DNA of 64,000 bases from Phaeodactylum tricornutum CCAP 1055/1 (Eukaryota; Bacillariophyta; Bacillariophyceae; Surirellales; Neidiaceae): NCBI RefSeq assembly GCF_000150955.2, contig NC_011690.1:1-64000 (forward strand), written 5' to 3'. The notes under the pieces are model-generated. The model was given only the letters and a program-made list of their open reading frames with translations. It did no database searches and was not told the origin of the DNA. This document shows, piece after piece, positions 20,474 to 32,200 of this stretch. How positions within the stretch are numbered: position 1 is the stretch's first letter; every line of letters begins with the position of its first letter. A program made the translations under genes and the position numbers.

Positions 20474-22641
20474 TTATACTTTCCTAGCCTTCTCGTCATC
20501 AACCACTCCCCCGGCCGTTTTGGCAATGCAGAGCATCGAATATATGATCGTGCCGCCATCGGCATATTCAACCGAGTAGCCGTATCGACCTTTCCTTTCT
20601 ACTTTCATCGGAATTACACTTGGTGATCGTTTATTTTTCGTTGTGTGCGTTGAGACAATCGGACCATCCAATACCGCTTGAGCAACCTCGGCGCCAGGCT
20701 TTTCTGCAAATGGTGAATCCTCGATCAAATTACCAGTCTTTGGGTCTCGTGCGCGTAAAGACTTTGCTGACACCAGCTTCTGGATGGCTCCCGTATCAGA
20801 CATGAATCGAACTATGAGAATATCGTCGCTTTTGGCCTTCTCGAAAGTCGCGTGTAAAGATTTAAGCGAATATCTTCCAGGATTATTGGGGAAGAGTATC
20901 ACTGTTTTATCATCATTTGTACTGCCAAACTGCAATTTCAGCATCTCGCTCGAGACATTCGAGGCCAATTTTTTAAATGCTATTAGTGATTCAGTGGCAT
21001 CTGTAGGTCGTATCAGTGTAAGTGGCTCTCCCTCATCGTTGGCAATATTCGTCCTTGTCGCCAACGGAAGTTGAACAATATCTGATGGTTGCAGAAAAGA
21101 ATTGGCGTCTGTAAGAGATTGCTCGCGGATACTTTTTCCAAATGGATAATGAATTGAGCCTCCTTCACACTATGCACCACCCGCCAATATGAGTAAGAGC
21201 GAAAAGAATTGACTAATAAACACAATCAGTTGTGCTCGGCAGAAACGTACCTTAAAATAGGACATATTTTCAACGACCGAAAGGGTGGGTACACCCATGG
21301 AGGTAAACATTTCGATTCCTTTTTGAGTGTCCGACAAGGCAAGCTTCGATGGGGTGGTGACCGCCACAGCGCCACTTAGTTGCAGATCCTGAAGAACCCC
21401 GATTTGAACGTCGCCGGTTCCCGGAGGCATATCGAGGACCAAGACGTCCAAATCTCCCCAGTCAGTTCCTTTCAATCTGTCGAAGAGTCAAAGAATCTGT
21501 GTCAGCTTACAATATCTACCTCTCTGACAGATGGCGAATCACTTATTCATCATTTGTTATCCACGCACAATTGGGAAACTACTTTGCCCGCGAGCGGTCC
21601 TCTCATGATGGCGGCTCCATTTTTGTTCGGACCGCTTCCGGGAACGCCGGAGTCTTTGGCCACAAAGCCAAGTGACAAGGCTTTCACCCCCTTGTGTTCA
21701 ATGGGATATACCATCCCGGTACCTTTTGGGGATCGCCGCACAGTAACATCCTTAGGGTGTATCAGTAAAGGCAAAGAGGGTCCGTATATGTCAATATCCA
21801 AAAGACCGACGCGTCCACCCATCCGGGCGAGTTCGTATGCTAAATTGACTGCTACAGTTGACTTTCCCACGCCCCCCTTGAACAAAAGAAAAAGTATGAA
21901 CGAAAATAAGAAATAGAGCCCAAGTCAGTTCTTTTCCTACCAATGGAAACCACAGCGTAGCAGACCTTTCTTCGAGGCCGCATAAATCTCTCATACCTTA
22001 CAACTGTAGACAGCCAAGAAGTGCGTAACATTGGCTAAACCCGGCCCCAAACTTTTCACCAGCTCGTCTGGATCGTCCATTAGACGCGCCATCATTGAAA
22101 CAGGTGCGGCGGGTAGCACTTGGACCGAGACTCTCGCAGAAACACTAGACTTGCCCCTATCGTTCAACCAAGTCCGCAACTCCTGTTCCGCCTCATTGCG
22201 AATGTTTTCTTTCAAGTCGTCTAGCAAGGGATGCAACAACGACGGCGGTCTCAACAGGATTTGCAAGGAGCCGTCAGTCGACGATACTGATACTTTTTTG
22301 TGCAGCCACTGCAGATCCTGGAGCGTCTGACCCAAGACGGGGTCTCGCACCTTCTGAGCAACCCTCCCGCAAACGCGATCTTCCAAATCTGCCATTTCAC
22401 GTCGGCTGAAAGCTGCCAAAGGAAAAGACGAAACTGTAGAAGAGCATCTCTTTGAGTGGCTCCTACTGTAACAAGGGGGATACGCGTTTCGTGGTTGCGT
22501 CTGAGCCCCCTGGCAGCGAGAATTTTGTGGCAGCTTTGGTGGTTCCAAGAAAGAACATCTCGAGATCTGCCGCAAGCTTGAGCTCGCCCAAACCTTCGGT
22601 AACGCAGAGATCGCTGGCTTTCGGCCTACCAAGGGGAGCAT
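20474..22641 (-). CDS. HCF101/Mrp-family Fe-S cluster carrier P-loop ATPase, 4 exons
   Basis: Exons (minus strand): 22641-21997, 21876-21569, 21476-21251, 21169-20474; phases agree and the protein is about 624 aa. Residues 83-210 form a MIP18/DUF59 domain. The deviant Walker A motif is assembled across the first intron: SCK at the end of exon 1, GGVGKSTVAVNLAYELA at the start of exon 2. Then come LLDIDIYGPSLP, MRGPLAGKVVSQLLKGTDWG, DVLVLDMPPGTGDVQ and VVENMSYFKC. The C-terminal 150 residues contain YGYSVEYADGG, resembling the DUF971 domain of plant HCF101. HCF101 passes 4Fe-4S clusters to photosystem I and other targets; Ind1/NUBPL and Nbp35 are relatives. The CxxC of Mrp/Nbp35 after the P-loop domain is absent, as in HCF101. 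The basic, Ser-rich N-terminus lacks a clear signal peptide plus SAFAP motif, so a mitochondrial site is possible. Confidence 0.87.
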
Positions 22642-23082
22642 ATTATAGTTTTCGTCGTAATGGGAGCAAAAGCAACGAATACGAAAAGGAAAAGCGGAGC
22701 GGGACGGGTCTCGTTTTCGACCGCCAGTATTTCTACTAGAAGGGTATGTAATTCAAACGATGATAAAATGTAACAATGATATCAGGCAAAGAATGGATTC
22801 CTGCGATACTACAGAAATCCCTAATGTAACATCGAGTAGATGAATGTTCCCGTGTTGCGACTGCCGAGCCGTGAAACATACGTCATTGATCAACATACCC
22901 GGAAATAAATGATTGCTTGACGCCACAAAACCCACTGGACACATCACGAAAACAAGGGCGTGTGAGACAAACCTTGATCCATCGGTTTTGTGTGTGCTGG
23001 CGATCTTTCCTATTGCCTTACAAGTCCGCTACTTGGTAAAGGAGACGAAGACCAGAACCACAAAAGCACTGTCGGATCCATC
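22642..23082. promoter_or_regulatory. Divergent intergenic region
   Basis: Shared upstream region of the HCF101-like gene (-) and the ribosome recycling factor gene (+). No supported ORF once the true RRF start at 23083 is accepted. Confidence 0.4.
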
Positions 23083-23856
23083 ATGAAAAGCGCTGCATTT
23101 CTTCTCGGACTTGTATCGCTTAGCGCTGCCTTTACCCCGCAGCCCCGGATTTCATTGGGTGCCAGAGCCGTTTGTGGTACAACCTTATACGCTGCCGTCG
23201 CCTCCGTAAAGGATGTTACCGACGATGCGTCGGATCGCATGGCGAAATCGGTCGATTCGGTCCGCTTGAACCTACAATCGGTCCGTACGGGTCGAGCCTC
23301 GGCCCAAATTTTGGATCGCGTCAAGGTGGATTACTACGGCGTCGAAACGCCGCTTAACCAAATGGCCACGATCAGTGTTCCATCTGCCCAGCAACTGTCC
23401 ATTGATCCTTACGATAAAACTTCTTTGAACAATATTGAGACTGCTATTGTGGAATCAGACTTGGGATTGACTACAAACAACGATGGATCCATCATCCGCA
23501 TCAACATTCCTTCCATGACAGAAGATCGGCGTAAGGAGATGCTAAAGCTCTGCAAGTCCATTGGGGAAGAAGGAAAGGTTGCGGTTCGGAATATTCGACG
23601 GGATGGTCTAGACACCATCAAAAAAATGGAGAAAAGCAGTGATATTGGTACGTGCCGAATAATGCAATTGAACGGCCGCGCTCACACTGTCTCGTTTCTG
23701 ATCTAACGATTTGCTATTCGGAATCCTCTGGTTCCATTCGTAGGCGAGGACGAAATGAAGGATGGTCAAGACACCATGCAAAAGCTCACCGATAAGAATG
23801 TCAAAGAAATTGATGAAGTTGTCGGTGCTAAAGAGAAGGAAGTCATGAAGGTTTAG
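23083..23856 (+). CDS. Plastid ribosome recycling factor, 2 exons
   Basis: Exons 23083-23647 and 23744-23856 (96-nt intron, GTACGT donor, TTCGTAG acceptor) give 225 aa. The ATG at 23083 is chosen because it begins a signal peptide (MKSAAFLLGLVSLS) followed by AAFTPQPR, the bipartite plastid presequence of diatoms; an upstream in-frame ATG at 22990 would bury it. The mature part is a full RRF: MAKSVDSVRLNLQSVRTGRASAQ, LNQMATISVPSAQQLSIDPYD, LTTNNDGSIIRINIPSMTEDRR, VAVRNIRRDG, and the C-terminal helix KEIDEVVGAKEKEVMKV. RRF works with EF-G to split the 70S post-termination complex. The organelle assignment is inference from the presequence. Confidence 0.93.
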
Positions 23857-24405
23857 ACCAAAACGGGCAAAACGCATTGAATTGGTCTTCTCGCACGTAG
23901 GTCTACGAAAGCAAAATAATCACCAGTAGCATTTCCAGATAATAGTAGAGAAACATCGTTTTGCAATATGATGCTTGAATTATCAAAGGCTAGATGCTCC
24001 AATGTAGGTGAACCTGGCGATATTCGTCATAGCCTCGATGTGAGTTGAACACATGAACTAACTGTAAACGTAAAAGATGCCGTGGGTCTATCTATAATTA
24101 TTCCGCATTGAGTCTCGGAGCGACATATTGGACGACTGACTTTCTATTTATGCAAGCACGCTTATATGGGGGGGGGGGGGGAGCTCTTGCCACGACCAGA
24201 ATTCGGCTGCAAGGACGGTTAAACGCTACGGGTGACTGAGGCTTTCTACTAGAATGCCTACTGGAACGGTACGGTTTTTCTGCTGACTGTGAATACGACG
24301 GTCTCGCTGTCAGTTTCCTACAGAACAAGCCTCCAACAGAATACTTTGGGGAATTACCTGCAAGCCAACTATCATACATTGCAGGCCAAAGGAGCTTACT
24401 GCATC
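23857..24405. other. Intergenic region with a G14 homopolymer
   Basis: Spacer between RRF and the LNR protein gene. It contains a run of 14 G residues at 24168-24181. No supported ORF; a longer upstream reading frame for the next gene (from 24289) is unlikely to be used. Confidence 0.5.
24168..24181 (+). repeat. G14 homopolymer
   Basis: Fourteen consecutive G residues directly before GAGCTC. Such a run is rare in the rest of this window, is prone to length variation, and could form a quadruplex. Confidence 0.9.
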
Positions 24406-27040
24406 ATGAAGTGGACGAATGTCCATATTTGGCTCGGTGTAGGGACGCTACTCGCGGGACGGGAATCCAGCACCGTACACGCCGAGTCGCACGAGCACCG
24501 TTCCCGGAAGCTCGCAGTAGCCGTTGCGTCTCGGTAAGTCCCGAAGCATTGCGTGTACGATCAGGTTATGTACCGGAATGAATTTACACTCACCAGAAAT
24601 GGCGCTTGTGTCCAAATCGGGTGGGTCTTCTTTCTATAACAGTGTCTTGCAGAAGTCAGTGAACGACTTTGTGACGAATTCAATTGCGCGACCGCAGCAG
24701 TTGAACTTGCCGCCCCAGATGCAGCAGCAATCGCCGTTGCATCTCCACAGAACTTTAGAAGATGGATCCAATGTAGAATGCGATGCTGCCTTTATGGAGT
24801 GTATTCTCAACGACAAGTGCGTAGAGTGCTTTCTGAAAATGCAAACGGAAGGGATCGATTGGGCGTTCGTCACCAAAGAAACGCCGTGCGATTCGGTCTT
24901 GGAGACGCTCTACGACAAAACGTTTTGTCTCAATCAGCGTGGTGATGAAGCCGCTGAGGGAATCTTTTGTAGTACGTTTGCTGCTTGTGTGGATACAACA
25001 CAGGAAGTCCCAGAAGAGGACGACAAAACGATTGATTGCAGCAAGCTTACTAAATGTGATTGGCCCGGAATCCATCTTAGCTTTTTGGGGGATGGTGTGT
25101 GTCACGAGAATCTGGAGGGTTGCTACAATACAGCCGTTTGTAATTACGATGGGGGCGACTGCTGCGACGACACTTGTTCGACCGACAGCGACTACAAAAA
25201 ATGTGGACAAGATGGGTTTTCGTGCAAGGACCCTAGTAGTGCCAAATGTGACTCCTCTCTTACCACGGGCTGTCCGATAAGCGACGACGACGATGGCGCG
25301 TTCCCTTTACCACCCCAGTGCTCTGATTCCCAAGCGATTTATCGTTTGGTCATGTACGATTCCTTTGGCGATGGCTGGGACGAGACAGTTCTCACAATTC
25401 GGGATGCTGATACCAGACGTAGTGTTTACACCGGATCTTTGCAGGAAGGGTCACAGGGGACTCAACTTATCTGCCTCAGTCGCTATGCCCAGTGCTATCA
25501 CGTCGATGTCAACGGTGGCACCTGGGGCAACGAAGTCTCGTGGGAAGTCAAGCCCTACACAGATGGTACTCCGGCCTTGGCTGGTGGAAGCTCGCCTATG
25601 AGTTGCGACTTTTCCGTCTCTGGAGGCAAATGTGAAAAAACATGCACCGGACGACCCAATATTCGTCCCGCAGACGATCCAGAGTACAAAGAATTCAAGG
25701 AAATGTATACTTGCATCAACGAAAAGTGTCCGATTCAGGTAGGGGCATGTCAGAAGGACGAAGCTTGCAGCAACTGTTTTGTGGAAGAGGCTCCCGATTA
25801 CTGTTTTGGCATTGACACATTTAATGCGGTAGTCGATTGTACCTTGTGCAAGTGTAGTGGAGTCAAAGATAGTGATTTCTGCGACAAGAAAGCGTCCCCA
25901 GGTATAATCATCCCGGATGCAGACGCCAAGCCCGGTGGAGATTCTGTCAAGAAACCCTGCACACCAGCTGAGACACTCAAAGGTGGGCAATCTGTAATAA
26001 AGTTTAGCCAGTGCACTGATTTGGATCAAGTTGGTATGATGGTAACCGATTTCGATCAAAGCAACTTTGGGGATTTGGATGTGTTCGAAATGTGCGCACA
26101 TTCGTTCAACAAGGATGTCAACCATGGTGGACGCACGGCACAAGGATGTATGCAAATTCTTGCCAACACCATGAATACTGCCGCGAGAGACTCGAATTCC
26201 TCGGAGGATCAACGCACTACAGCAATTGCTGCCTTGGCCAAATTCCTGTACACAGACGCGAAGAGTTTTTGCGATTGCGCAAAAGATGCTTCTGATAATT
26301 GCCCTCTCTGTCCTTCATTCGCCAATTTCAAGACTCTCTTATACGAGTCACTAGATGCATGTCAATCTTTGGACGAGATCGACTGCGACGCTTGGGACGA
26401 GTTTCAAAAACCGTGTAAGCAGAATCTACAGTCCACGTTTGGAACGATCGATTTCACGAAGGAGGAACAGTGTGATTTTGTCCATGATAATAGCTGCGGT
26501 GGCGCTGGTCCATTTCCAGCCTTTCGTCGACTTGATTGCGGAGACGAGCTGGAATCTACTGTTTGGAACTTCTACCTTGACTTTGCCAAAGGCTGTTTAA
26601 GCGATGCCCCGCCGACCCCTGTAAGCCCAACTCCGTCACCAGTGACTCCGCGGACCGCCGTCCCCGTTGCACCAGCTCCAACGCCGGTCAATCCTTCACC
26701 CTACGATCCATCTCCTGCGCAGCCGTCGGACAACAAAAAGCCATATGTGCCTCCAGAGGAACGTGACAAGAAAAAGTCGAAAGACGCCAAACCCGACGAC
26801 ACGAGCAGTAAGAAGAAATCGCACTGGTTCCGAAATCTTTTCATTCTTTGTTTGCTCTGTGGAGGAGGTTATTACTACTACAAACGCCGATCAGAGTTTA
26901 GCTTCGTTCGCTACCGCCGGGCTCGGAACTTTGGCGGCGACGAAGATGGCGTGTACAGCGGTCTCACAATGGAAAGCTCCACATCATTCGAGCCGCCGTC
27001 ATTGCCACCAACTCCTGCTGCCATGGGCAACTACACATAA
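24406..27040 (+). CDS. Cysteine-rich type I membrane protein with a Notch/LNR module, 2 exons
   Basis: Exon 1 24406-24533 encodes a signal peptide (MKWTNVHIWLGVGTLLAG). The best acceptor is at 24642 (TTCTTTCTATAACAG), giving exon 2 24643-27040 and 841 aa; other acceptors are possible. The ectodomain is Cys-rich. A Lin12/Notch repeat sits at about residues 182-220 (LGDGVCHENLEGC ... CNYDGGDCC). It is followed by a beta-rich segment with LVMYDSFGDGWDETVLTI and GGTWGNEVSWEV, a GDGW motif I recall from other stramenopile surface proteins, and more Cys-rich segments. A Pro/Thr stalk with repeated PxP follows, then a basic KKKS stretch, one transmembrane helix (NLFILCLLCGGGYYYY, about residue 773) and a 50-residue tail. 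Probably a cell-surface or silica-associated glycoprotein; the function is unknown. Confidence 0.8.
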
Positions 27041-27260
27041 CTAAAAAACATTGCATATCCTTTTATTACTTCCATCATGTCCCCACGTTTGGAGGGCAGG
27101 AACCGCTGCCTCTGAGATAGATTAGTGCCAGCTTTTTTCTATGAAAACCAATCTAAAAGGTAGATGCAATTTACAACTCTTAAAATACAGGCATGTGTGG
27201 AAAAGTCTAGAGATGTTGGTGTTGAATTGATAGCATGTGCTTTGTTGCTGTTGAGTCTTA

Positions 27261-28553
27261 TCAGAGATGCGAGCAAAAAACGGGTTGCAGGTCCGAGTCG
27301 TTGTACCAGGCACACCAGCTTCGACGAAAGGGATCGTAATATACATGGACCTCGCCGTTTAGTGAAGCCTCCACCCGTGTAATGTTAGCGAGCGCCTGTA
27401 TTCGATATCGCTCTTCCTGGTGGGAATATGAATGACGTAATCGTTCTAGTGTTCCGAGTTTTCTCAGTGAGGGTAGCGTTTCGATTGCTGGTGATTCTAC
27501 AACAGCAAGTACTCCATGGGGTCTATTGATATCATAGGTATCGACATTTGTCGCACATGTTGGGCGGACACCGGAGGCGTTGTCGCCAAGTCGGGCCACA
27601 TTTACTGCAACACACAGAGATTGTGCAATCTTACGTGCACCTGAACTATGCCGAATTGAGTGAAAGAAAGATGTTGAATCTCGACCTGCTTGTACCATGA
27701 CTGTTTCCGGTGAACCGGGATGATTCATCAGGAAAGGTGTTAAATCGTAAATATGTCCATTGAGTCCAATCAAACATGAGTCAAACGTATTCTGCCCGGC
27801 CAAGACATAATTTAAATAACTCAGGCCGAACAAGAAATAGAACTCCTTGTCGTAGATTGGTGGAACCAATCCGGATCGGTCGAAAGCACCGCGTCCAATC
27901 GTCCATGCGTGGATCAGCCACGCGTAATCACGATGCCAGAGAGACTTCCACAAGGCTTCACTCGTTTCTCCGCATTCAACAGCATCTTGGCATGATTTAT
28001 CAACGCACGCAAAACTCACAACATCTTTCGGAAGAAGAAACGATAGAATATTAACCAACGCATCCGGAGGCAAACGCGTCAAAGAATTCGTACCGACGTG
28101 AGTTTCGTCAGTGTTTGTAGGAACAGAAATCGTGATAGCTTTGGGTGGAGAGGAGGAGGAAGATAAACCTCCGAAACTCCAGAGCTTCACAAAATGATGA
28201 CGCGATGCCGAGAGCTTCCAAGCATAGCAAGAAGCAGTCATGTATTTAATGATCGGTGTCAGTGTAGGTAGAACTGACGCGCCTGAGCAGTACAAGCCAG
28301 CCCCGTTTAGGAGTTCTTCTGTTTCGGCTTCGTGTTGATCCATAGCACACCACCACTCGTCCATACCAGTCGAGCCATCCTCGGTGCTCTTTCCCGTCAC
28401 AGTAGCATCCTCCGGAGCTGCGTAACAGTGGTTGCAACTCATCTCTCTCCGGAATACAGTTATTGCACCCAAAGTGATCAACAGCACCATTTGAGGGCCC
28501 GAGACACAAGCGTTCTCACAAAGACTCGAGGTCAATTGTCTAGTGTAGTCCAT
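27261..28553 (-). CDS. F-box protein fused to a cytochrome b5-type heme domain
   Basis: Single exon, 430 aa. The F-box lies at about residues 158-197: LTRLPPDALVNILSFLLPKD, then VVSFACVDKSC and LWKSLWHRDY. At about 257-325 there is a cytochrome b5-like fold: GHIYDLTPFLMNHPGSPETV, then MVQAGRDSTSFFHSIRHSSGARKI. The two axial histidines expected for heme are present, in HPGS (usually HPGG) and IRHSSGAR (usually GHS). The N-terminal 150 residues contain one hydrophobic segment (QMVLLITLGAITVF) and Cys-rich stretches. The combination suggests an SCF ubiquitin-ligase substrate receptor with a heme-binding domain; heme, redox or gas sensing is inference. Confidence 0.85.
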   Translation of the reverse strand: MDYTRQLTSSLCENACVSGPQMVLLITLGAITVFRREMSCNHCYAAPEDATVTGKSTEDGSTGMDEWWCAMDQHEAETEELLNGAGLYCSGASVLPTLTPIIKYMTASCYAWKLSASRHHFVKLWSFGGLSSSSSPPKAITISVPTNTDETHVGTNSLTRLPPDALVNILSFLLPKDVVSFACVDKSCQDAVECGETSEALWKSLWHRDYAWLIHAWTIGRGAFDRSGLVPPIYDKEFYFLFGLSYLNYVLAGQNTFDSCLIGLNGHIYDLTPFLMNHPGSPETVMVQAGRDSTSFFHSIRHSSGARKIAQSLCVAVNVARLGDNASGVRPTCATNVDTYDINRPHGVLAVVESPAIETLPSLRKLGTLERLRHSYSHQEERYRIQALANITRVEASLNGEVHVYYDPFRRSWCAWYNDSDLQPVFCSHL

Positions 28554-29239
28554 CTTCTATCTCTGTTCGAATCCCAAGGCCCGTTCAAAGGTGACAGAGT
28601 GTGCTATAAAACTTCGGAGGATACTGGAGCCCGACTTCTGTGTCGCAAGATTTCGTTCGTTTTCGATTGGGCCTGGCGATGCGCACCCGATTTTCTGCCG
28701 TCGTCATCGAGATCGAGAAAGCAGTTTTTGGTGTATCCTGCGGGGGCGCAGCTGTTCGGACAGACGGCCATAGCCTACTTTGCCCGAGCCGCGGTGGCAT
28801 GTATTACAGTTAGTCGAAGGAATCGAAGGAACAATGGCATCATCAACTGCAGTCCTGCCAAGTCGTGACAGAAAATCGAACGTCAGTCTGTCCACCAGAC
28901 TAAGGCTACGAGAGCTTTCCCGAAACATAATAAAATACCAGACACCATGGTCATTGGGGAAAGTATGAACTCCTGATTGTATATGAAGAAGCTTACTAGA
29001 AAACAAAGTTATACAGAACTTACTAGGACAATGCCTATATAGACAGCCACTCATATATTACCTCCATCTTTCTTCTGCGTCATCCACACATGATTTCTTC
29101 GAGCCGAAGAAGTGCGCCACAGCTTCATCAGAGGACTTGATCACGATTCGGCCAGTTCCTTGTCAACGAGTCGAGAAGTACCAAACATACTTTGGGCGAC
29201 CTCGTATTGTTCATTCCATCCATTTCTCCAATCTCTGTA
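28554..29239. other. Intergenic region
   Basis: Spacer between the start of the F-box/b5 gene (-) and the end of VPS34 (-). Short ORFs on both strands lack recognisable features. It presumably holds the F-box gene promoter and the VPS34 3' UTR. Confidence 0.4.
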
Positions 29240-32200
29240 CTATCTCCTCGCAACAGCAAATGAATGGAAGACATCCATGACACGCGGTGCAATAGCAGTC
29301 AAACAGTCGTTGATCAAACCGAGAAAGTAACTTTCGGCCTCGTCGTCCGATAAGTGCAACATAAATCGTTCTTCAACCTTTGCAATGACACCATCCGCGT
29401 CGGCCATTGGATTATTCGACAGATCTTCAATACCAGCGTCACTCATTAAGCTCAGTAGATTAAGTACCAATCCCGCACTCTTGCGCAGAGCATTGTATGC
29501 TTGGCAAGCCAACGAACAGAATTGACGATATTCACTCGAATCTATACCCCCCATACCATCAACCATCTACGTGAAAAAGAGACAAAAAACTAAGCATGAT
29601 TCAAAAGATTTGTTTTCACCTGCACACAATGACAAGTCGCCATTTACCTCCCGTGTTAGTCGGAAAACTGGCGGAAGTGGTTTGGGATCTACCGAAAGCA
29701 AACATGTGTTGCAGTAAGAAATAATGAAAAAGAAACAAGTGTTTGGCTTTACCTGTGGACAAAACTTACCACGCCCGAACGCGAAGCCAAAATCAATGTG
29801 AAACAAGTGGCCAGTCTGCCGTAACAGGATATTGTCTAAATGGCGATCTCCAATCCCCAAGAGGAATGTAATGACGCAATAACCTGCGCAACTGCGAATG
29901 TAAGTCGACAGAACCTCTGGCTTAATGTCGTACTTTGCATTGCTTTGCGGCGATGCCGACTGGAAAAATTGGAGCACAGACCCACTATGGGTCGACAGCA
30001 CTTGAGAAATAGGCAAAGATCCATCCACAAACTCTAGCAAGCCTGACGACCGAGAGATCGCAATGACTGAATATGGCATTAAGCACAAGTCCAGAGCAGC
30101 TCGCTTCAGAAGACCGTCCATCAGCTGGATCATCATGATTATCAGCTGGTCTTGCCGTAGATCATCGCCAGTCTTGACAATTACCTGGTAGCTCGTTGAA
30201 TATTCTGCCTGCTTTGGACTAATCGGAGCATGTCCCCATTTCTCTACAGATTTTGAATTATTGCTTCCTTCGACACGAAACTCGACAAGGGCTGGATATA
30301 GAGCAGACTTGAACATTTTAACCGTGTCGTGCGCAACTCCATAGACAAGAACGTCGGGAGCTGAAGGCAACGGAACTGGTTCACGGTTAACTTTCTTGTC
30401 GTAGCCCTCTTTTGATAGCAACGTCTGCAAAAGCGCTTCCTTTTGGTCCTTCTTCCCTCGCGAATCCCGACACCGGAGCTGAATATCCATGATACCTGAT
30501 ATGTATTCGTCTTGAGCCACTAAAACCTCCCATATAGTCCGTTGGTTCCGTCCACCAGCCTTAGATCGATCACGCTCAGTAGATTGACCGTCGCTTGCTC
30601 GAAACGTTGAACTTAGCTTCGAGACAGAAGACACAATCGATTTGAACGGAGTCGCTGAGGTTTGACCACTATTTTTATTGTCATTCCTCCCAGAAACCAC
30701 GAACGGTGTATCAGATAGCTGGACCTTCAATGCTTCGAATACATCTCGATATCGGGAACCGTGTGTGGGATTTTCGAGTTCGACTTTCAGATACCAATAC
30801 AAGAAGTTCGCTAGTTCAATGTTCTTGGACGCCCGATCAATTAAGAAGGTCGCGAGCGATGATACCTGGGTTTGTTTTGAGGAGATGTTGCTCAATTTTC
30901 CGAGTCTCGCTGGAGTGCCATTTTCCAAAGCCTCTATATTTTCATATTTGAGGGCTTGTACAAGCTGAAGGAGATAGAGACGAAGCTCAGTGTCCGGTGC
31001 GGACTGCAGAGTATCGATTGCATACGAGCGAACAAGGTTAGTTTGGAAGGCAACATGCTTTCCCAGTAGCTTCAAAGCGTCAGTAACTTCGATAGGACTC
31101 CGTTTACGCCATTGTTCTAGGAGCTCCGCTGCTTGAACAACCTCGCTATCAACAGACCAATCGACAGCAACAAGAAATTTTGTTAACGCTCTCCTATTGT
31201 CAACCAAGCTAAAGCGAAATCTCCACAAAAGATCTTTCTCTTCCCGTGTGGGATGATGAGACGGTGAATCAATGATTGCAGCCAAACGATGCCGTTGTTC
31301 TCGATCTGGCTTTAGCGCAGGATCGACTAGACCACGCAAAAGATCATGTGCCAGAGTCCGATATTTGTCCTCGACTGGGTTGTCGTGCTCATTTTCATAA
31401 TCCAGAAATTGAACGAGTTGCATAGGATCGAAGCTATCCTCGTTCATTAATTCTGTACGTTTTCGATAAAGAGACAGATCTAACGGTGATACGGCACCTG
31501 AAGCGCCGTGTTGCGGTACTGGGTAGAATGTTTCCTCATGAAGAATTGGAATATCGAAAGTCGGTAACTCTACGATCAGCGTGTTGCTGCCGTCGGTTAT
31601 CTCCAGCACTGACTAAGCGATCACTTAGTAAGAAAGAACATACTTGAAAAAATATACGACCTACAGCACTTACGTCTTTTCGGGTACTTGCGGTTTTCAA
31701 GATCGCTTCTGCTTGTTCCTTTTCAAGTATGTCAAGCCAAGGAACTTTGGGTATTTCTCCAAAAGCTGCAAGGTTCGATACAAGTGGACCCTTCTCGTCG
31801 AATCGTTGCAGTTCGTTCAATATAAGAGATGCCTTCCAAACAGAATCTGAATTAACAGGATCAGCCAATTCTTCGTCGCGTGTTTGCAGCGGAAACAATC
31901 CATGATTCTCCGTGTTCATTGTCACGGACGCTTTAAGCTCTGATCGCTGCAAACCGGTAAGGAGCTTGCCAAATTTACTGAATATTGGCAACGTTGCTTG
32001 GTAAACCTGAATTGGCATCATCGAACGTTAGGGAAATGACTACTTACTGAGGAAGCGCCGACGCGAGAGTGACTTACAACAATTCCTCCATACGACAGAA
32101 CATCGAACAGAAGATATGCATCCCGAGGTAAATCTCTCCAACGAAGTGGCAAGCAAATAGAGCAGTCCCAAAAGCAATCATGGGTAGCTCTCGCAACACT

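Noticed and set aside
22990-23082. Upstream ATG for ribosome recycling factor
   Set aside because: It would hide the signal peptide and AAF motif that begin at 23083.
28554-29239. Short ORFs and a TATAAA at about 28603 suggesting a plus-strand gene
   Set aside because: The encoded peptides have no family features and no splice sites join them convincingly.
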